From contig NC_081406.1 in the NCBI RefSeq assembly GCF_030272615.1, positions 244,211,218-244,275,217 on the forward strand: a stretch of DNA of 64,000 nt, written 5' to 3'. The position numbers were made by a program, and so were the translations under genes. Below, piece after piece: positions 39,050-51,800 of this stretch. Numbering within the stretch: the stretch's first letter is position 1; each line of letters opens with the position of its first letter. The notes under the pieces were generated by a model that saw only the letters and a list, made by a program, of their open reading frames with translations, did no database searches and was not told where the DNA came from. This stretch comes from Cryptomeria japonica (Eukaryota; Streptophyta; Pinopsida; Cupressales; Cupressaceae).

Positions 39050-41867
39050 TGTTGGTGCCCAAAACCGCAGATTGGAAAACCCAAAGACTTGCCAACTCCT
39101 TAAGAAATCCAATCAGCCTTGGCCAACGAACAGGGATGGTCGAAGACCAAATCCCTCTGCACTTCAGGCTCCACAAGACCTAGGCAGGTGTACCCTTCCC
39201 TCTCAAGCACAAAAGAGTTATTTAAATGTGGATTTAATCCTCTAAGCAAGTTTACACAACTAGCAAATTAGTGTTCTGCAACTATGCTATATCATGTGCT
39301 TTAGCTGAATACTTTGAAAACTGAAAACTGAATATGAATAAAAGTGTATGTTAAAGATATTGTATATTGAAAATGAAATGCTTTCAAGACTTGAATGAAA
39401 TCTGCAAGGATTAGATCAAATAGGATATGGAAGAATGTTTCTCTGTAAGGACCTTATGCACACAAATCAAAATCTTATAAATAAATAACAGATCAATGCC
39501 TCTATCCAGGAATATGCACGATACTTTGTGGACAAATAATTCAATTAAACTCTTGAGACAGTTTTCAGGCAACTTGTAACACAAGATTATCAATACAGAG
39601 GTTCCATTAAGTGCTATAAGAACATGAAGAAGCAAATCTTATATTCAATTATAGTAACTTGTGGTGGCACACTGTATTAAACCCTTTATCAGATTTATCA
39701 AGAGGACAAAATGAAATTCACCAACACAAAAGCATACACGAATTCTAGAATTGAAACAATGAATCTTGTATATTAATTTTTGGAGAGTGAATGCATACAA
39801 TAGCTACACTTACAGATACTCCATTACACAGTGATTTCTCAAAATGATACTTCCATTCCTACAGACTTCTCCAATACAGACATCCGATAGCGCCTGACAG
39901 ATTGTGAATTGTTCTGGATCACTTTTCTTAATTGAAAAAGACTCCCTATAAATACCTAATCCAAAAGACATATGTGAAAGGACACACCCTTTCACATACA
40001 GGAGGGAGTTACAGACAATTGTTTTTCCAAAGGACACACCTTTGGTTTACAAAGATAATTACATTTGAATCCCTAAAATACACACTAAATAAAGCTTCAA
40101 TAATATATCCTTTATCCTCCGCTTTGATAATACTTCCCGTAAATATTCAATATCTCCTGCACATAAAAGAAACCAATCAAATCCCTTATTAATTAAAGAT
40201 TAAATATATTCCACTTTAGATTAGGCAATAATCATTTTACCCTATGTAAAATACGTATTTACAACAATTCACTTAAATCAAAGTATTAAACACTTGTAAA
40301 TATTTATTCCAATAATAGGTTTTATTAAATAACATAAGGTAAAAAAGATTTTGTACAGTAAGTAAAAAAAAATACTTCCCTTCCGATAATGTTACAATAC
40401 TTTCTCACCTTTTGGTAATCTTTAATTTGGGTTGGAAATATTATATCATATAAAGTAACCTTTGCAAAAACCAATCAAGCATTAAATGACTCACCCTAAT
40501 GAATATGTTCAAATTATTTACCTAAGGTGAAAATAATATGTATATGGAAGGATGACTTAAATAAATAAATGCTTTTCATCATTTTACTTATGGTAAAAGT
40601 ACATTTTCTCCAAAATAATAATAATCATTCTTTTGATCTTGCATAAAATCAACCCTAATATATACATGTTCCATTTTATTCACTTAAGGTGAAAAATATA
40701 AATGATCAAATGATAATATCAAAATGCGAAAATTTATTAGGTCATCAAATTAAAGAATTAACCATGGTAAAAGAACTTATAAAATATAACTTTCTTTGTG
40801 ATAAAATATATCCCTTTATAACCTCTCAAAAGGTAATTTCAAAAGATAATATTTTCCCCATGCAGATAAAAATATTTTCCCCCTAAAGAGACATATGATC
40901 TTTGCACACAATTAGGGTAAAATATTTCTAATAAAATATGATATTAACATAAAACTCCAAAAGTAAATGGAAACTTCTTGAGTAAACATTCAAATAAGGA
41001 TATTAAAGATTTGAGAGTGTTTTTACTTTCACTTGAATAATTTCCAAAGTAACAAAGAATTTGCCATAATAACCTCTTGAAATTAATTTTACCTTTAAAA
41101 TAATAAATCAAAAGCAAATGATTAAAACATACCTACCTCCGCTTGATAAAAATACATTACCTTGGCAAATATTCCAGAATAGATTTTCATCTTGAAGGCA
41201 AACTCAATTTGGTTGGAAATAATTTAGCACATGGGATGCATACTTGCAACAAACCAATCAAACCATTAACTACATGATAAGATGGTTTACCCTTTAAATA
41301 TAAATTATTCAATTTATTAACTCTAGGGCGAATAATATGCATATGAAAAGATTAAAAATCCACTTAAATAAACAAATGCTTTTTATTATCTCCACTTGTG
41401 ATTTGAAACATTTCACACCTTTGAAACATTTTTCAAAATAAGATCCATTTATATGAAATAACATTTTACCTTAATATATATTTTACCAATGTTTTAGAGT
41501 AAAAATAATTTATTTAAATCACATATTTAAAAATGTATTTCGGCATTTCAAGATTACTTTAATAAATTAAAATCTTGTGGAAATATTTGCAAATTATTAT
41601 CCATAGTAATTTACCCTAATAAACATTTTCAAGTAATACAATAGAGCAATTGGTAAAAGGGGAGGGTAGGTGTGGGTAGTTATGAAGGTCGGGTTGAGAG
41701 GTTGAGTGTTCAACTCCCTCTCCCTGCCCTTTTGTAAAAATATATTTTATTTTTAAATCATTTATATGCAAAATATAATCACATTGCAAAAAATACTCTT
41801 GGGTAAGATATACTCCTTGTAGAATAATTTTTTGATTGTCCAACCCGGATAATTTTAGGTTCCACCA
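39050..41867 (-). repeat. 3' LTR of element C
   Basis: 2818 bp. Lacks about 260 bp present in the other LTR (46890-47150), the junction lying at a short ATATT repeat near 40850. Confidence 0.92.
41637..41735 (+). repeat. tRNA-like (SINE-type) segment inside LTR of element C
   Basis: GAGCAATTGGTAAAAGG resembles an A box and, about 50 bases on, GTTCAACTCC fits the B-box consensus GTTCRANNCC, followed by CCCTTTT. The other LTR has the same at 47934-48025. It would not fold as a normal tRNA. Confidence 0.4.
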
Positions 41868-42539
41868 GTGGCTCTCATTGGGGACGTGCATTCATACCTG
41901 GATGCAGCAAGAATCTAGCTATTTCTGGAAGAGCAGACCATCCTTGAAATTCTCAGTAAATACGTTCCAATTGAGATGTATTATCTCTTTCAATCCTCGG
42001 GTCCCACTTGATTTTTCATCAACATAGCTATGTCTCAAAGGATGCATTGTTTTGAAAAATTTCCTCAACTGTTACAAAATCTGCTGGCCGTTTTTGGACA
42101 TATCTGGGCAATTTTGAGGTTGTTGGCACCTCATAAACATGTAAATCTGCAATAAACTTATCTTTTATCCATGGGATAAGGTCTGGAAGCTTCTTTACAA
42201 GCACAAACAATCATTTAGAGCCCCAAAACAACTTCAAAACTCTATTGAAAAATTAAAAACGTGATTTCATCTCTTGAGCAGCAACAAAATTATTTACTGT
42301 CTATCATTTTAATATTTCACATAATGGATTACATTTAGATTTACGTATGATAACGTAACATAATAATATAATAATATTTGAAATGTAAACCAAAATGAGA
42401 ATGTATCCTACTTTCAAATGAAACATTAGGGTTGTGAGAGAGCACACCTGGCATGATTTGAATCTGTGAAATATACACATACTTGGAGTTAATTGCCTGA
42501 CGTGTGAATTAGACTCGGGTGGCCCAAGGCCCCCACAAA

Positions 42540-42917
42540 TCAACATTTTCTCTTTCCTCTATCAAATACCTGATTTTGGTTATGTAACAATATGTCCTTC
42601 CTGAAAATATTAACATTTGCTTTACCATTCTTTAATATATTAACATTTGCTTTACCATTCTTTAATATATTGTTCATTTTCGTTTGGACTGGAATATGAT
42701 ACACATAGTTTCCTTCACACTCCTTTATCCACCTTAATTTAGATAAATTATATCTCAATAATATTTTACCCTTACTCTGAAACCCTATTACTTCATTGTA
42801 TCCCTTCTCTTTTAGGCAATTTTGGAAATCAACCTTGTCATCCCATGAGGAATTTACTTGCCCATGGTAATGAAAGCTCTCAGTTTTATAAACTTGATTA
42901 CCTTTTTCACCAAGCAT
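42540..42917 (-). CDS. Short ORF overlapping the end of element C gag
   Basis: 125 codons starting within the last 11 bases of the Gag ORF in another frame. It is basic, has an internal tandem duplication of NILKNGKANV (about 42606-42670), and has no motif I recognise. It may be the displaced C-terminus of Gag after an indel, or a separate small protein. Spacing and orientation suggest translation from the same transcript. No catalytic residues are evident. Confidence 0.4.
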   Translation of the reverse strand: MLGEKGNQVYKTESFHYHGQVNSSWDDKVDFQNCLKEKGYNEVIGFQSKGKILLRYNLSKLRWIKECEGNYVYHIPVQTKMNNILKNGKANVNILKNGKANVNIFRKDILLHNQNQVFDRGKRKC

Positions 42918-44586
42918 AACATTTTGTGGAAGATAAATATTTGGTAAATTTCCTTTTGCAACTTTGCTCTTTGGAAATATTTATGCCTCCTAACTTAATA
43001 TCCAGATTCAATTCCACACAACCTTTATTGTAGCATTCTAAAAAAATTATCCCTTTAAGATTATGTTCCATTATTTTTACCATCTCCTTATTTTGGAAAA
43101 ATATTTCACTTTTCTCAAATAATAGATTAGGGAACTCATCACATATGACTTTACTATAATGTAAATTTGATAAAAATTTTATTCCATCTTTAGACATATT
43201 TTCTTTTTCCTCATGTCCTGGAAATAACTTATCCTTTTCACATAAAAACTTAGGGCATGTATCGTTCTTGGCAATATTTGGCAAAAATACTATTTCCTTT
43301 TCCCCTAAAAATTTATCATATAATATTTCTGCAACATCATCATTTGGTATATTTTTTCTTATGTCCTCTTCAAACAATGAATTTGAAAACATAGAATATA
43401 TATGCACAACCTCATGAAAACCCTTTTCTGGTTTATTGCACAAAAAATCATCTGACAAATCACAATGCATACCTTCATAAATTTTTTCTTGAGAGTTATC
43501 ATCATATGCTTCACACACTTCATCTTCAATAACGATGTGTTTACAAATGTCCTTCATTGAAGTATCATCCTGTGCATGAACTATATGACCATCAACTTCA
43601 CAGAGAGAATTAAAAGATGATTCACTCTGGAAATATAATTCTTCATACTTCCTAGGGGTCTCATCATACAAGGGATTGTTGTAACTATCATATAATACCT
43701 TTTCTTTTTGATATTTATTTTCTTCTTTGGAATCATTATTTACTTCATCAAACATACCTTGAATGTGTCCAAATTCATTAATTTTCTCTTTTTGAAAAAA
43801 AATTGGACCAATTTTCTGAATGTACCTTTCATATTCCTTCTCTAATAAATAAGAGATTTCCTCTGTACTAAGCAATGCTTCTTCCTCTTCCTTACATTCA
43901 GCTACACACATGCCCTCTTCCTTTTTTAAACCTATATTTTCTACCTCATGTGGGGTCCAAATAATACCATGTCTTTCTAAATATTTAAATATACACTTTA
44001 ATTCAGGATCATGAGATATCCCTAATTCAGCCATTTTGTTTGAAAATGAAGGCATGCTATCTACGGGTATTTTTACATAAATGTTTATCATCCCGGTGAG
44101 AAATCCCACTATAGATTCACCCTCGTATCTTTCTAAATCAAAGAAGGCATCCAAAGGAGATATGCATGATTCTTCTTCCATATTGCAAATCTGTTCCTGG
44201 TCCTCTTTATAGTAAATGTCATCTTCTTCATCATCTGCAACATGAAACTCATATAAGAACCATTGCTCAAATTCCCTCATTGATGAAATACTCTGTGTAG
44301 GTAATGATTCGTACGCTTCTCTCACATAACCCCATAATGTCCTAATGAAGAGCTTCATCACTAGATCATCTGCATCGATTTCATAATCTTTTACAAATGT
44401 GTAAAATGTATTTAAATGATCAATCACTGATTCATCCCATTCTCCATGAAACTTTGGTACCAGTGGTGAAAGTTTAGGGAGTATGCACTTAGTAGAGACA
44501 CATTGAAATCCTCTGAGATCCAATGGCCTGATGCCATCTGGAATAAATGGTTTTCTTTGAAATGGTTGTCCAATTCGATACATCAT
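42907..44586 (-). CDS. Gag-like protein of element C
   Basis: 559 codons, uninterrupted. Residues about 40-130 match a Ty3-type capsid (Retrotrans_gag): LVPKFHGEWDESVIDHLNTF, MKLFIRTLWGYVREAYESLP and FEQWFLYEF. The remainder is highly acidic and rich in Glu, Asp, Lys and Cys, with no zinc knuckle and no protease motif. Capsid proteins of this family assemble cytoplasmic particles. An intact reading frame in an element with LTRs only a few percent apart suggests that Gag was kept under selection until recent insertion. The start is the second of two adjacent Met codons near the end of the leader. Confidence 0.82.
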   Translation of the reverse strand: MMYRIGQPFQRKPFIPDGIRPLDLRGFQCVSTKCILPKLSPLVPKFHGEWDESVIDHLNTFYTFVKDYEIDADDLVMKLFIRTLWGYVREAYESLPTQSISSMREFEQWFLYEFHVADDEEDDIYYKEDQEQICNMEEESCISPLDAFFDLERYEGESIVGFLTGMINIYVKIPVDSMPSFSNKMAELGISHDPELKCIFKYLERHGIIWTPHEVENIGLKKEEGMCVAECKEEEEALLSTEEISYLLEKEYERYIQKIGPIFFQKEKINEFGHIQGMFDEVNNDSKEENKYQKEKVLYDSYNNPLYDETPRKYEELYFQSESSFNSLCEVDGHIVHAQDDTSMKDICKHIVIEDEVCEAYDDNSQEKIYEGMHCDLSDDFLCNKPEKGFHEVVHIYSMFSNSLFEEDIRKNIPNDDVAEILYDKFLGEKEIVFLPNIAKNDTCPKFLCEKDKLFPGHEEKENMSKDGIKFLSNLHYSKVICDEFPNLLFEKSEIFFQNKEMVKIMEHNLKGIIFLECYNKGCVELNLDIKLGGINISKEQSCKRKFTKYLSSTKCYAW

Positions 44587-45059
44587 GAATTAATCTCAAC
44601 TAAAAGCAAATTTTTCATTTCCTTCTGGATTGTCTCCCTTAGCAGAGTCACATACTGAAATATTTTGTTGAATAGAGTCACCACCTCAAATTTGAGGAAA
44701 AACTTGTTCCTAACTTATCTGATCTTCTGGGATCTCTCCTCTAGTAGAGTCTGATACAACACACCAGAAACTCTGAATAGTCCTTCTATGACCACTCCCT
44801 AGCAGAGTCACCAATTTGTTGTGTGACTCAGATGGGGAAAAAAAACTTATAAAATCTTCAATGAATAAACACCAGAGCTTCTAGGTGAATGTCAAACTAT
44901 GTATGACAACTCCCCAGTAGAGTCGCCAATCTGTTGGTTGTGGGACTCAGATGGGGAACTCTCAACTGGTTACCAATTCAATGATCTATCACCAAAGATT
45001 CTAGATTATATTTTACCAATATCTTCAATTTAACTCCCCAATAGAATCTTAATAATTCC
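44587..45059 (-). repeat. Leader of element C with repeated primer-binding-site-like motifs
   Basis: Besides the true site, plus-strand copies or relics of CCCC-AGCAGAGTCGCC occur at about 44636, 44671, 44740, 44796, 44910 and 45034. The copy at 44910-44937 even includes the following AATCTGTTGG, which mimics the LTR junction. Confidence 0.75.
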
Positions 45060-45077
45060 TCCCCAGCAGAGTCGCCA
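45060..45077 (-). other. Primer-binding site of element C
   Basis: Minus strand TGGCGACTCTGCTGGGGA, three bases from the LTR edge at 45081. It is a common plant Ty3 primer-binding site type; an arginine tRNA is the likely primer by family analogy. Confidence 0.8.
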
Positions 45078-45080
45078 ATC

Positions 45081-48000
45081 TGTTGGTGCCCAAAACCGCA
45101 GATTGGAAAACCCAAAGACTTGCCAACTCCTTAGGAAATCCAATCAGCCTTGGCCAACAAACAGGGATGGTCGAACACCAAATCCCTCTGCACTTCAGGC
45201 TCCACAAGACCTAGGCGGGTGTACCCTTCCCTCTCAAGCACAAAAGAGTTATTTAAATGTGGATTTAATCCTCTAAGCAAGTTTACACAACTGGCAAATT
45301 AGTGTTCTACAACTATGCTATATCATGTGCTTTAGCTGAATACTTTGAAAACTGAAAACTGAATATGAATAAAAGTGTATGTTAAAGATATTGTATATTG
45401 AAAATGAAATGCTTTCAAGACTTGAATGAAATCTGCAAGGATTAGATCAAATAGGATATGGAAGAATGTTTCTCTGTAAGGACCTTATGCATACAAATCA
45501 AAATCTTAGAAATAAATAACAGACCAGTGCCTCTATCCAAGAATATGCACGATACTTTGTGGACAAATAATTCAATTAAACTCTTGAGACAGTTTTCAGG
45601 CAACTTGTAACACAAGATTATCAATACAGAGGTTCCATTAAGTGCTATAAGAACATGAAGAAGCAAATCTTATATTCAATTATAGCAACTTGTGGTGGCA
45701 CACTGTATTAAACCCTTTATCAAATTTATCAAGAAGACAAAATGAAATTCATCAACACAAAAGTATACACGAATTCTGGAATTGAAACAATGAATCTTGT
45801 ATATTAATTTTTGGAGAGTGAATGCATACAATAGCTACACTTACAGATACTCCATTACACAGTGATTTCTCAAAATGATACTTCCATTCCTATAGACTTC
45901 TCCAATACAGACATCCCATAGCCCCTACTGGCAGCCTGACAGATTGTGAATTGTTCTGGATCACTTTTCTTAATTGAAAAAGACTCCCTATAAATACCTA
46001 ATCCAAAAGACATATGTGAAAGGACACACCCTTTCACATACAGGAGGGAGTTACAAACAATTGTTAAGGACACACCCTTTGGTTTACAGAGATAATTACA
46101 TTTGAATCCCTAAAATACACACTAAATAAAGCTTCAATAATATATCCTTTATCCTCTGCTTTGATAATACTTCCCGTAAATATTCAATATCTCCTGCACA
46201 TAAAATAAACCAATCAAATCCCTTATTAATTAAAGATTAAATATATTCCACTTTAGATTAGGCAATAATCATTTTACCCTATGCAAAATACTTATTTACA
46301 ACAATTCACTTAAATCAAAATATTAAACACTTGTAAATATTTATTCCAATAATAGTTTTTATTAAATAACATAAGGTAAAAAAGATTTTGTACAGTAAGT
46401 AAAAGAAAATGCTTCCCTTCCGATAATGTTACAATACTTTCTCACGTTTTGGTAATCTTTAATTTGGGTCAGAAATATTATATCATATAAAGTAACCTTT
46501 GCAAAAACCAATCAAACATTAAATGACTCACCCTAATGAATATGTTCAAATTATTTACCTAGGGTGAAAATAATATATATATGGAAGGATCACTTAAATA
46601 AATAAATGCTTTTCATCATTTTACTTATGGTAAAAGTACATTTTCTCCAAAATAATAATAATCATTCTTTTGATCTTGCATAAAATCAACCCTAATATAT
46701 ACATGTTCCATTTTATTCACTTAGGGTGAAAAATATAAATGATCAAATGATATATCAAAATGCGAAAATTTATTAGGTCATCAAATTAAAGAATTAACCA
46801 TGGTAAAAGAACTTATAAAATATAACTTTCATTGTGATAAAATATATCCCTTTATAACCTCTCAAAAGGTAATTTCAAAAGATAATATTGAAAACTATTA
46901 TTATCCTATCAAATGTTGTAAACAAGATTTCTTTTGCCAAGGTGCTCCTGAAAATCATTAAATTATAATATCAAAACATTAAATTAAATTTCTTGAGTAA
47001 GGGATACTTCCTGTTAATATGCACCCAAGAAATATAATTTTTGCCTATAGTATCCTGCACAAAACATAAAAAAAAATCAACTAGCTTGATAGGTCATATG
47101 TTCCTATTTCATGGGGATATATTTAATAAAATCATTGATATTATTTTCCCCATGCAGATAAAAATATTTTCCCCCTAAAGAGACATATGATCTTTGCACA
47201 CAATTAGGGTAAAATATTTCTAATAAAATATGATATTAACATAAAACTCCAAAAGTAAATGGAAACTTCTTGAGTAAACATTCAAATAAGGATATTAAAG
47301 ATTTGAGAGTGTTTTTACTTTCACTTGAATAATTTCCAAAGTAACAAAGAATTTGCCATAATAACCTCTTGAAATTAATTTTACCTTTAAAATAATAAAT
47401 CAAAAGCAAATGATTAAAACATATCTACCTCCGCTTGATAAAAATACATTACCTTGGCAAATATTCCAGAATAGATTTTCATCTTGAAGGCAAACTCAAT
47501 TTGGTTGGAAATAATTTAGCACATGGGATGCATACTTGCAACAAACCAATCAAACCATTAACTACATGATAAGATGGTTTACCCTAATATAAATTATTCA
47601 ATTTATGAACTCTAGGGCGAATAATATGCATATGGAAAGATTAAAAATCCACTTAAATAAACAAATGCTTTTTATTATCTCCACTTGTGATTTGAAACAT
47701 TTCACACCTTTGAAACATTTTTCAAAATAAGATCCATTTATATGAAATAACATTTTACCTTAATATATATTTTACCAATGTTTTAGGGTAAAAATAATTT
47801 ATTTAAATCACATATTTAAAAATGTATTTCCACATTTCAAGATTACTTTAATAAATTAAAATCTTGTGGAAATATTTGCAAATTATTATCCATAGTAATT
47901 TACCCTAATAAACATTTCAAGTAATACAATAGAGCAATTGGTAAAAGGGGAGGGTAGGTATGGGTAGATAGGAAGGTCGGGTTGAGAGGTTGAGTGTTCA

Positions 48001-48155
48001 ACTCCCTCTCCCTGCCCTTTTGCAAAAATATATTTTATTTTTAAATCATTTATATGCTAAATATAATCACATTGCAAAAAATATTCTTGGGTAAGATATA
48101 CTCCCCGTAGAATAATTTTTTGATTGTCCAACCCGAATAATTTTAGGTTCCACCA
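45081..48155 (-). repeat. 5' LTR of element C
   Basis: 3075 bp, aligned with 39050-41867 apart from a roughly 260-bp additional segment near 46890-47150. Followed at once by the CCTGG duplication. Confidence 0.92.
47934..48025 (+). repeat. tRNA-like (SINE-type) segment, second LTR copy
   Basis: Same A-box-like and B-box-like words as 41637-41735, so the segment predates the insertion of element C. Confidence 0.4.
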
Positions 48156-48160
48156 CCTGG

Positions 48161-48430
48161 TTTATTATCATGCATTTCATTTAAAATAATGATCATAAAA
48201 CTTTTATCTTCATGTTGTTTATGTTTAGATTAACAATTCTTAAAAATGTAGGTCTTTTGATGGACAATACTATTGCATCACCATTTTGCTTCAACATTGT
48301 GGGTACATTCGATGTAATTCATAAGTAGGTATCTTCATGGTATATAATATCACCTCTTCATTTATTATCATGCATTTCATTTCAAATAATGATCATATTA
48401 TCATAGTACTATATTGTTCATGTTGCTCAT
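48161..48430. repeat. Further copies of the 200-bp tandem unit, right of element C
   Basis: One full unit (48161-48360) and the start of another (48361-48400) beginning TTTATTATCATGCATTTC. Together with 38846-39049 they show a small tandem array that element C interrupted. Confidence 0.75.
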
Positions 48431-48513
48431 GTTGGTCTTCATTTATATGCAAGCATTGTTCTACACAAGCTTGGAATAGGGCGTGAAGATATCAGATGCA
48501 CATGGAGTAGGAT

Positions 48514-48680
48514 GTTGTATTTGTAAATGAGTACATTAATGTAATTTTGTCAAGATCTGGTATTGATGATATATAATGTATTTGTACATGAGTACATTGG
48601 TGTAGTTGTATTGATGATATTCAATTTATTTATACATGATTACATTGGTGTAATTGTATTGATGTTATACAATGTATGCA
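48514..48680. repeat. About 49-bp tandem repeat, three units
   Basis: Units contain GTATTTGTACATGAGTACAT, TGGTGTA and TATTGATGATAT; the first unit is longer. Confidence 0.75.
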
Positions 48681-48899
48681 AATCACGATGAAAAAGATGC
48701 ATAGACTAAAAAATCTTATGTAACTTATGTATGTTCATGGATGTCACATGTAAGTGTTCTATGATAATTATGTGTCTAGAACATATGAAAATAATGATGA
48801 TCATGGTCATTAACTCACTTCCCTAAATTCATTAGTGTTCTCCAAGGTTCATTATAGCTTAATATAGGTTTGTTAGTCTAGGTTGTCCAAGGTTCACTA

Positions 48900-51800
48900 G
48901 GCCATTGGTAGGGTATGGCCTTGAGCATTTTAACAAGTAGGGAGGAAAAATAGGAGCATGCCCATGGTAAAAATGCCTAATTGGATGTGTTAGAAATGAC
49001 AGTTCATGTCCATGACGAGCAGTTCAAGAATTTGGTTATTTTGCAACATTTCATTGAATGCATCTGATGATTTTTGCATCTACTAAAAAATTCTGCCCTA
49101 GGAAAATAGCTCCAAATCATGAAAATATAAGATAGGCTATTGTAGATGGACCTCACATGAGCCTGTAGGTTCACACAAATCATTCACAAGTGCCATAGAT
49201 TCCAAGATACAACCTACCAAAGTTTGACAATTTTCCACACTTAGGGTCCTCAAGGGACAACGCCGCTACAGTATGGACCTAAGCGTTCAACCAAGTAGGG
49301 AGGAAAAACATGAGCATACATAGGGTAAAAATGCCCAGCTAGATGTGTTGCAATCAAATTTTTTTTCCCATGATTAGAAGAATAAGAATTTGGCTCCGTT
49401 CCAACATTTCATTGAATGCATATGATGATATTTGCATCAACTGAAAAAATGTTGCCTTAGGAAAACCACTTTGAATCTTGAAAATCTAAGATAGACTATT
49501 GTATACAACCCTCACATGACCCTGTAGGTTCAAATGGATCATTCACAAGTGTCATGGATTCTAAGATACAACTTGTCAAAGTTTGACAATTTTTTGTACT
49601 CAGGATGCTCAAGGGATGACGTCGCTACAGTATGGCCCTGAGCATTCGATCGAGCAGAGAGGAAAAAAAGGAGCATGCCTAGGGTAAAAAACCTAACCAA
49701 ATGTTTTGGAACCAATATTTCTCACCCATGATGAACAAAATGATAATTTGGCTCTGTTGCAACTTTTCATTGAATGCATCTGACAATTTTTGCATCAACT
49801 TAAAAACGCTTCGCTAGGAAAACAACTTTGAATCTTGAAAATATGAGATAAGCTATTGTATAAATCCCTCATATGACCGTGTAGGTTTAGATATATCATT
49901 TCAAGTGCCATGGATTCTGAGATACGACCTGTCAAAGTTTGACAATTTTTCGCACTCAAGGCGCTTAAGGGATGGCGATGCTACAATATGGCCCTGAGTG
50001 TTCGACCGCGTAGGGAGGAAAAATAGGATCATCCCTAGGGTAAAAATTATTAACTAGACATGTTGGAGCCTACGGTTCATGCCCATGATGAATAGAACAA
50101 GAATTTTATTGGTATTATGGATATGTTGCATTGGTTTTGTCATTGATGTCAACACTTATCAACACTTGTCCTTCTGGAGATCTTTGGTTATGTTCATCGG
50201 CAAGTTTAGTGACTTATGCATAGTCACTAGTATATTGTTCACCGACAGGTTATAATGTTCATTGGAATTGAACATGACTTGTTATCATCTGGAGATCACT
50301 TGGTTATGTTGAAGACATGGGTTGGACACTTGGTTTTGAAGATTTGGTTATCGGTCTAATCGAATTGACATATTTGTTGTTTACCGACAAATGGGTCTAG
50401 GTTATGGACTGACAAGCGTTATCTATTTCAGATCAGCATGACACGTTATGGAGATGGTTTAATCAATTAATATTGTTGTTGAGCCGACATGATGCATCAC
50501 ACCTTGACTTAATTGTAATAGATTTTACCATATTATTCTTAGTAAGCCGACCTACACATTTGGTCTTAGGTTTTGGTATATATGTAAGACCTCAATTGTG
50601 AGATTGATATAGGAGAAGAGAAAAGGCATTATAAGGTTGTGATATTCGGTATATGCGAATATAAGCAAAGCTACTCACGCAGACATCATTTGAAGATTCA
50701 AGGAAGGTTTAAAGGAGACAGTCAGAGCTCAACCGATACTGAATCCAGCATTGGAGATGCTACTTTGAGCAGTACATTATCATTGGATTTAATCATCCAA
50801 TTGTAGTTAGTGTGACTCTCATTTTGTGATTGAGTAGTGAGCTCTAGGCAACTGGCCTATCTGCATGTGCAGACCCCATTTGTATACACATACTATTTGT
50901 AGTAGTATCATTTGATTATGGGTAAGGTTTCCCGCCATGGTTTTTCCCCTTACAGGGTTTCCACGTACAAATCTTTGTGTTATGTATTGTGGATATTGTT
51001 TCTCTTTTTGTTTCATGCATTAAGTTTCACCGGTATTGTTATTAACTATTAATCTGTTTACTGGCATTGAGTTTTGGCTTACCGGTATTAAGTATCAAGT
51101 TTGGTTAAAGTATATTTGAGATGAAATTAATAGACAACTGATCCCCCCCCCCCCCCCCAACCCGCCCCACCCTCTCAGGTGCCTCTGGGTCCTAACAAAT
51201 TTGGCTCCGTTGCAACTTTTCATTGAATACATTTGACAATTTTTGCATCAACTCAAAAAATGTTGCCCTAGAAAAATTGCTTCGAATATTGGAAATCTAA
51301 GACAATATATTGTAGATGGCCCACACATGACCTTGTAGGTTCAAACAGATCATTCGCAAGTACTATGGATTTTGAGATACGACCTGTCAAAGTTTGAAAA
51401 AATTTCGCACTTAGGGCGCTCGAGGGATGACGTTGCTACAATATGGCCCTGAGCGTTCAACCGAGTAGGGAGGAAAAATAGGAGCATGCCTAGGTAAAAA
51501 AACCTAACCAAACAAGTTGGAACTGGCAATTTGTGCCCACGACAAACATAACGATAATTTGGCTCCGTTGAAACTTTTCATTGAATGCATCTGATGATTT
51601 TTTCATCAACTAAAAAAATGTTGCCCTAGAAAAACCACTCTGAATCTTGAAAATCTAAGATAGGCTATTGTAGATGGCCCTCACATGACCCTATAGGTCT
51701 AGAGAGATCATTCGCAAGTGCCAAAAATTCCGAGATACAAATTGTCAAAGTTTGACATTTTTTTGCACTTAGGATGCTCGAGGGATGACACTGCTATAGT

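Larger units (their letters stand above)
39050..48155 (-). mobile_element. Element C: gag-only LTR retrotransposon with about 3-kb LTRs
   Basis: 9.1-kb element on the minus strand. LTRs 39050-41867 and 45081-48155 share both edges (TGTTGGTGCCCAAAAC to TTCCACCA). CCTGG is duplicated at 39045-39049 and 48156-48160. The primer-binding site sits next to the right LTR. The 3.2-kb internal region encodes one Gag-like ORF and a short overlapping ORF, with no protease, RT, RNase H or integrase motif. This is the terminal-repeat-plus-gag class of non-autonomous element. It must rely on a helper not seen in this window. Confidence 0.92.

Noticed and set aside
41637..41735. Functional tRNA gene
   Set aside because: A and B boxes are only approximate and the acceptor and anticodon arms do not fold; kept only as a tRNA-like segment.
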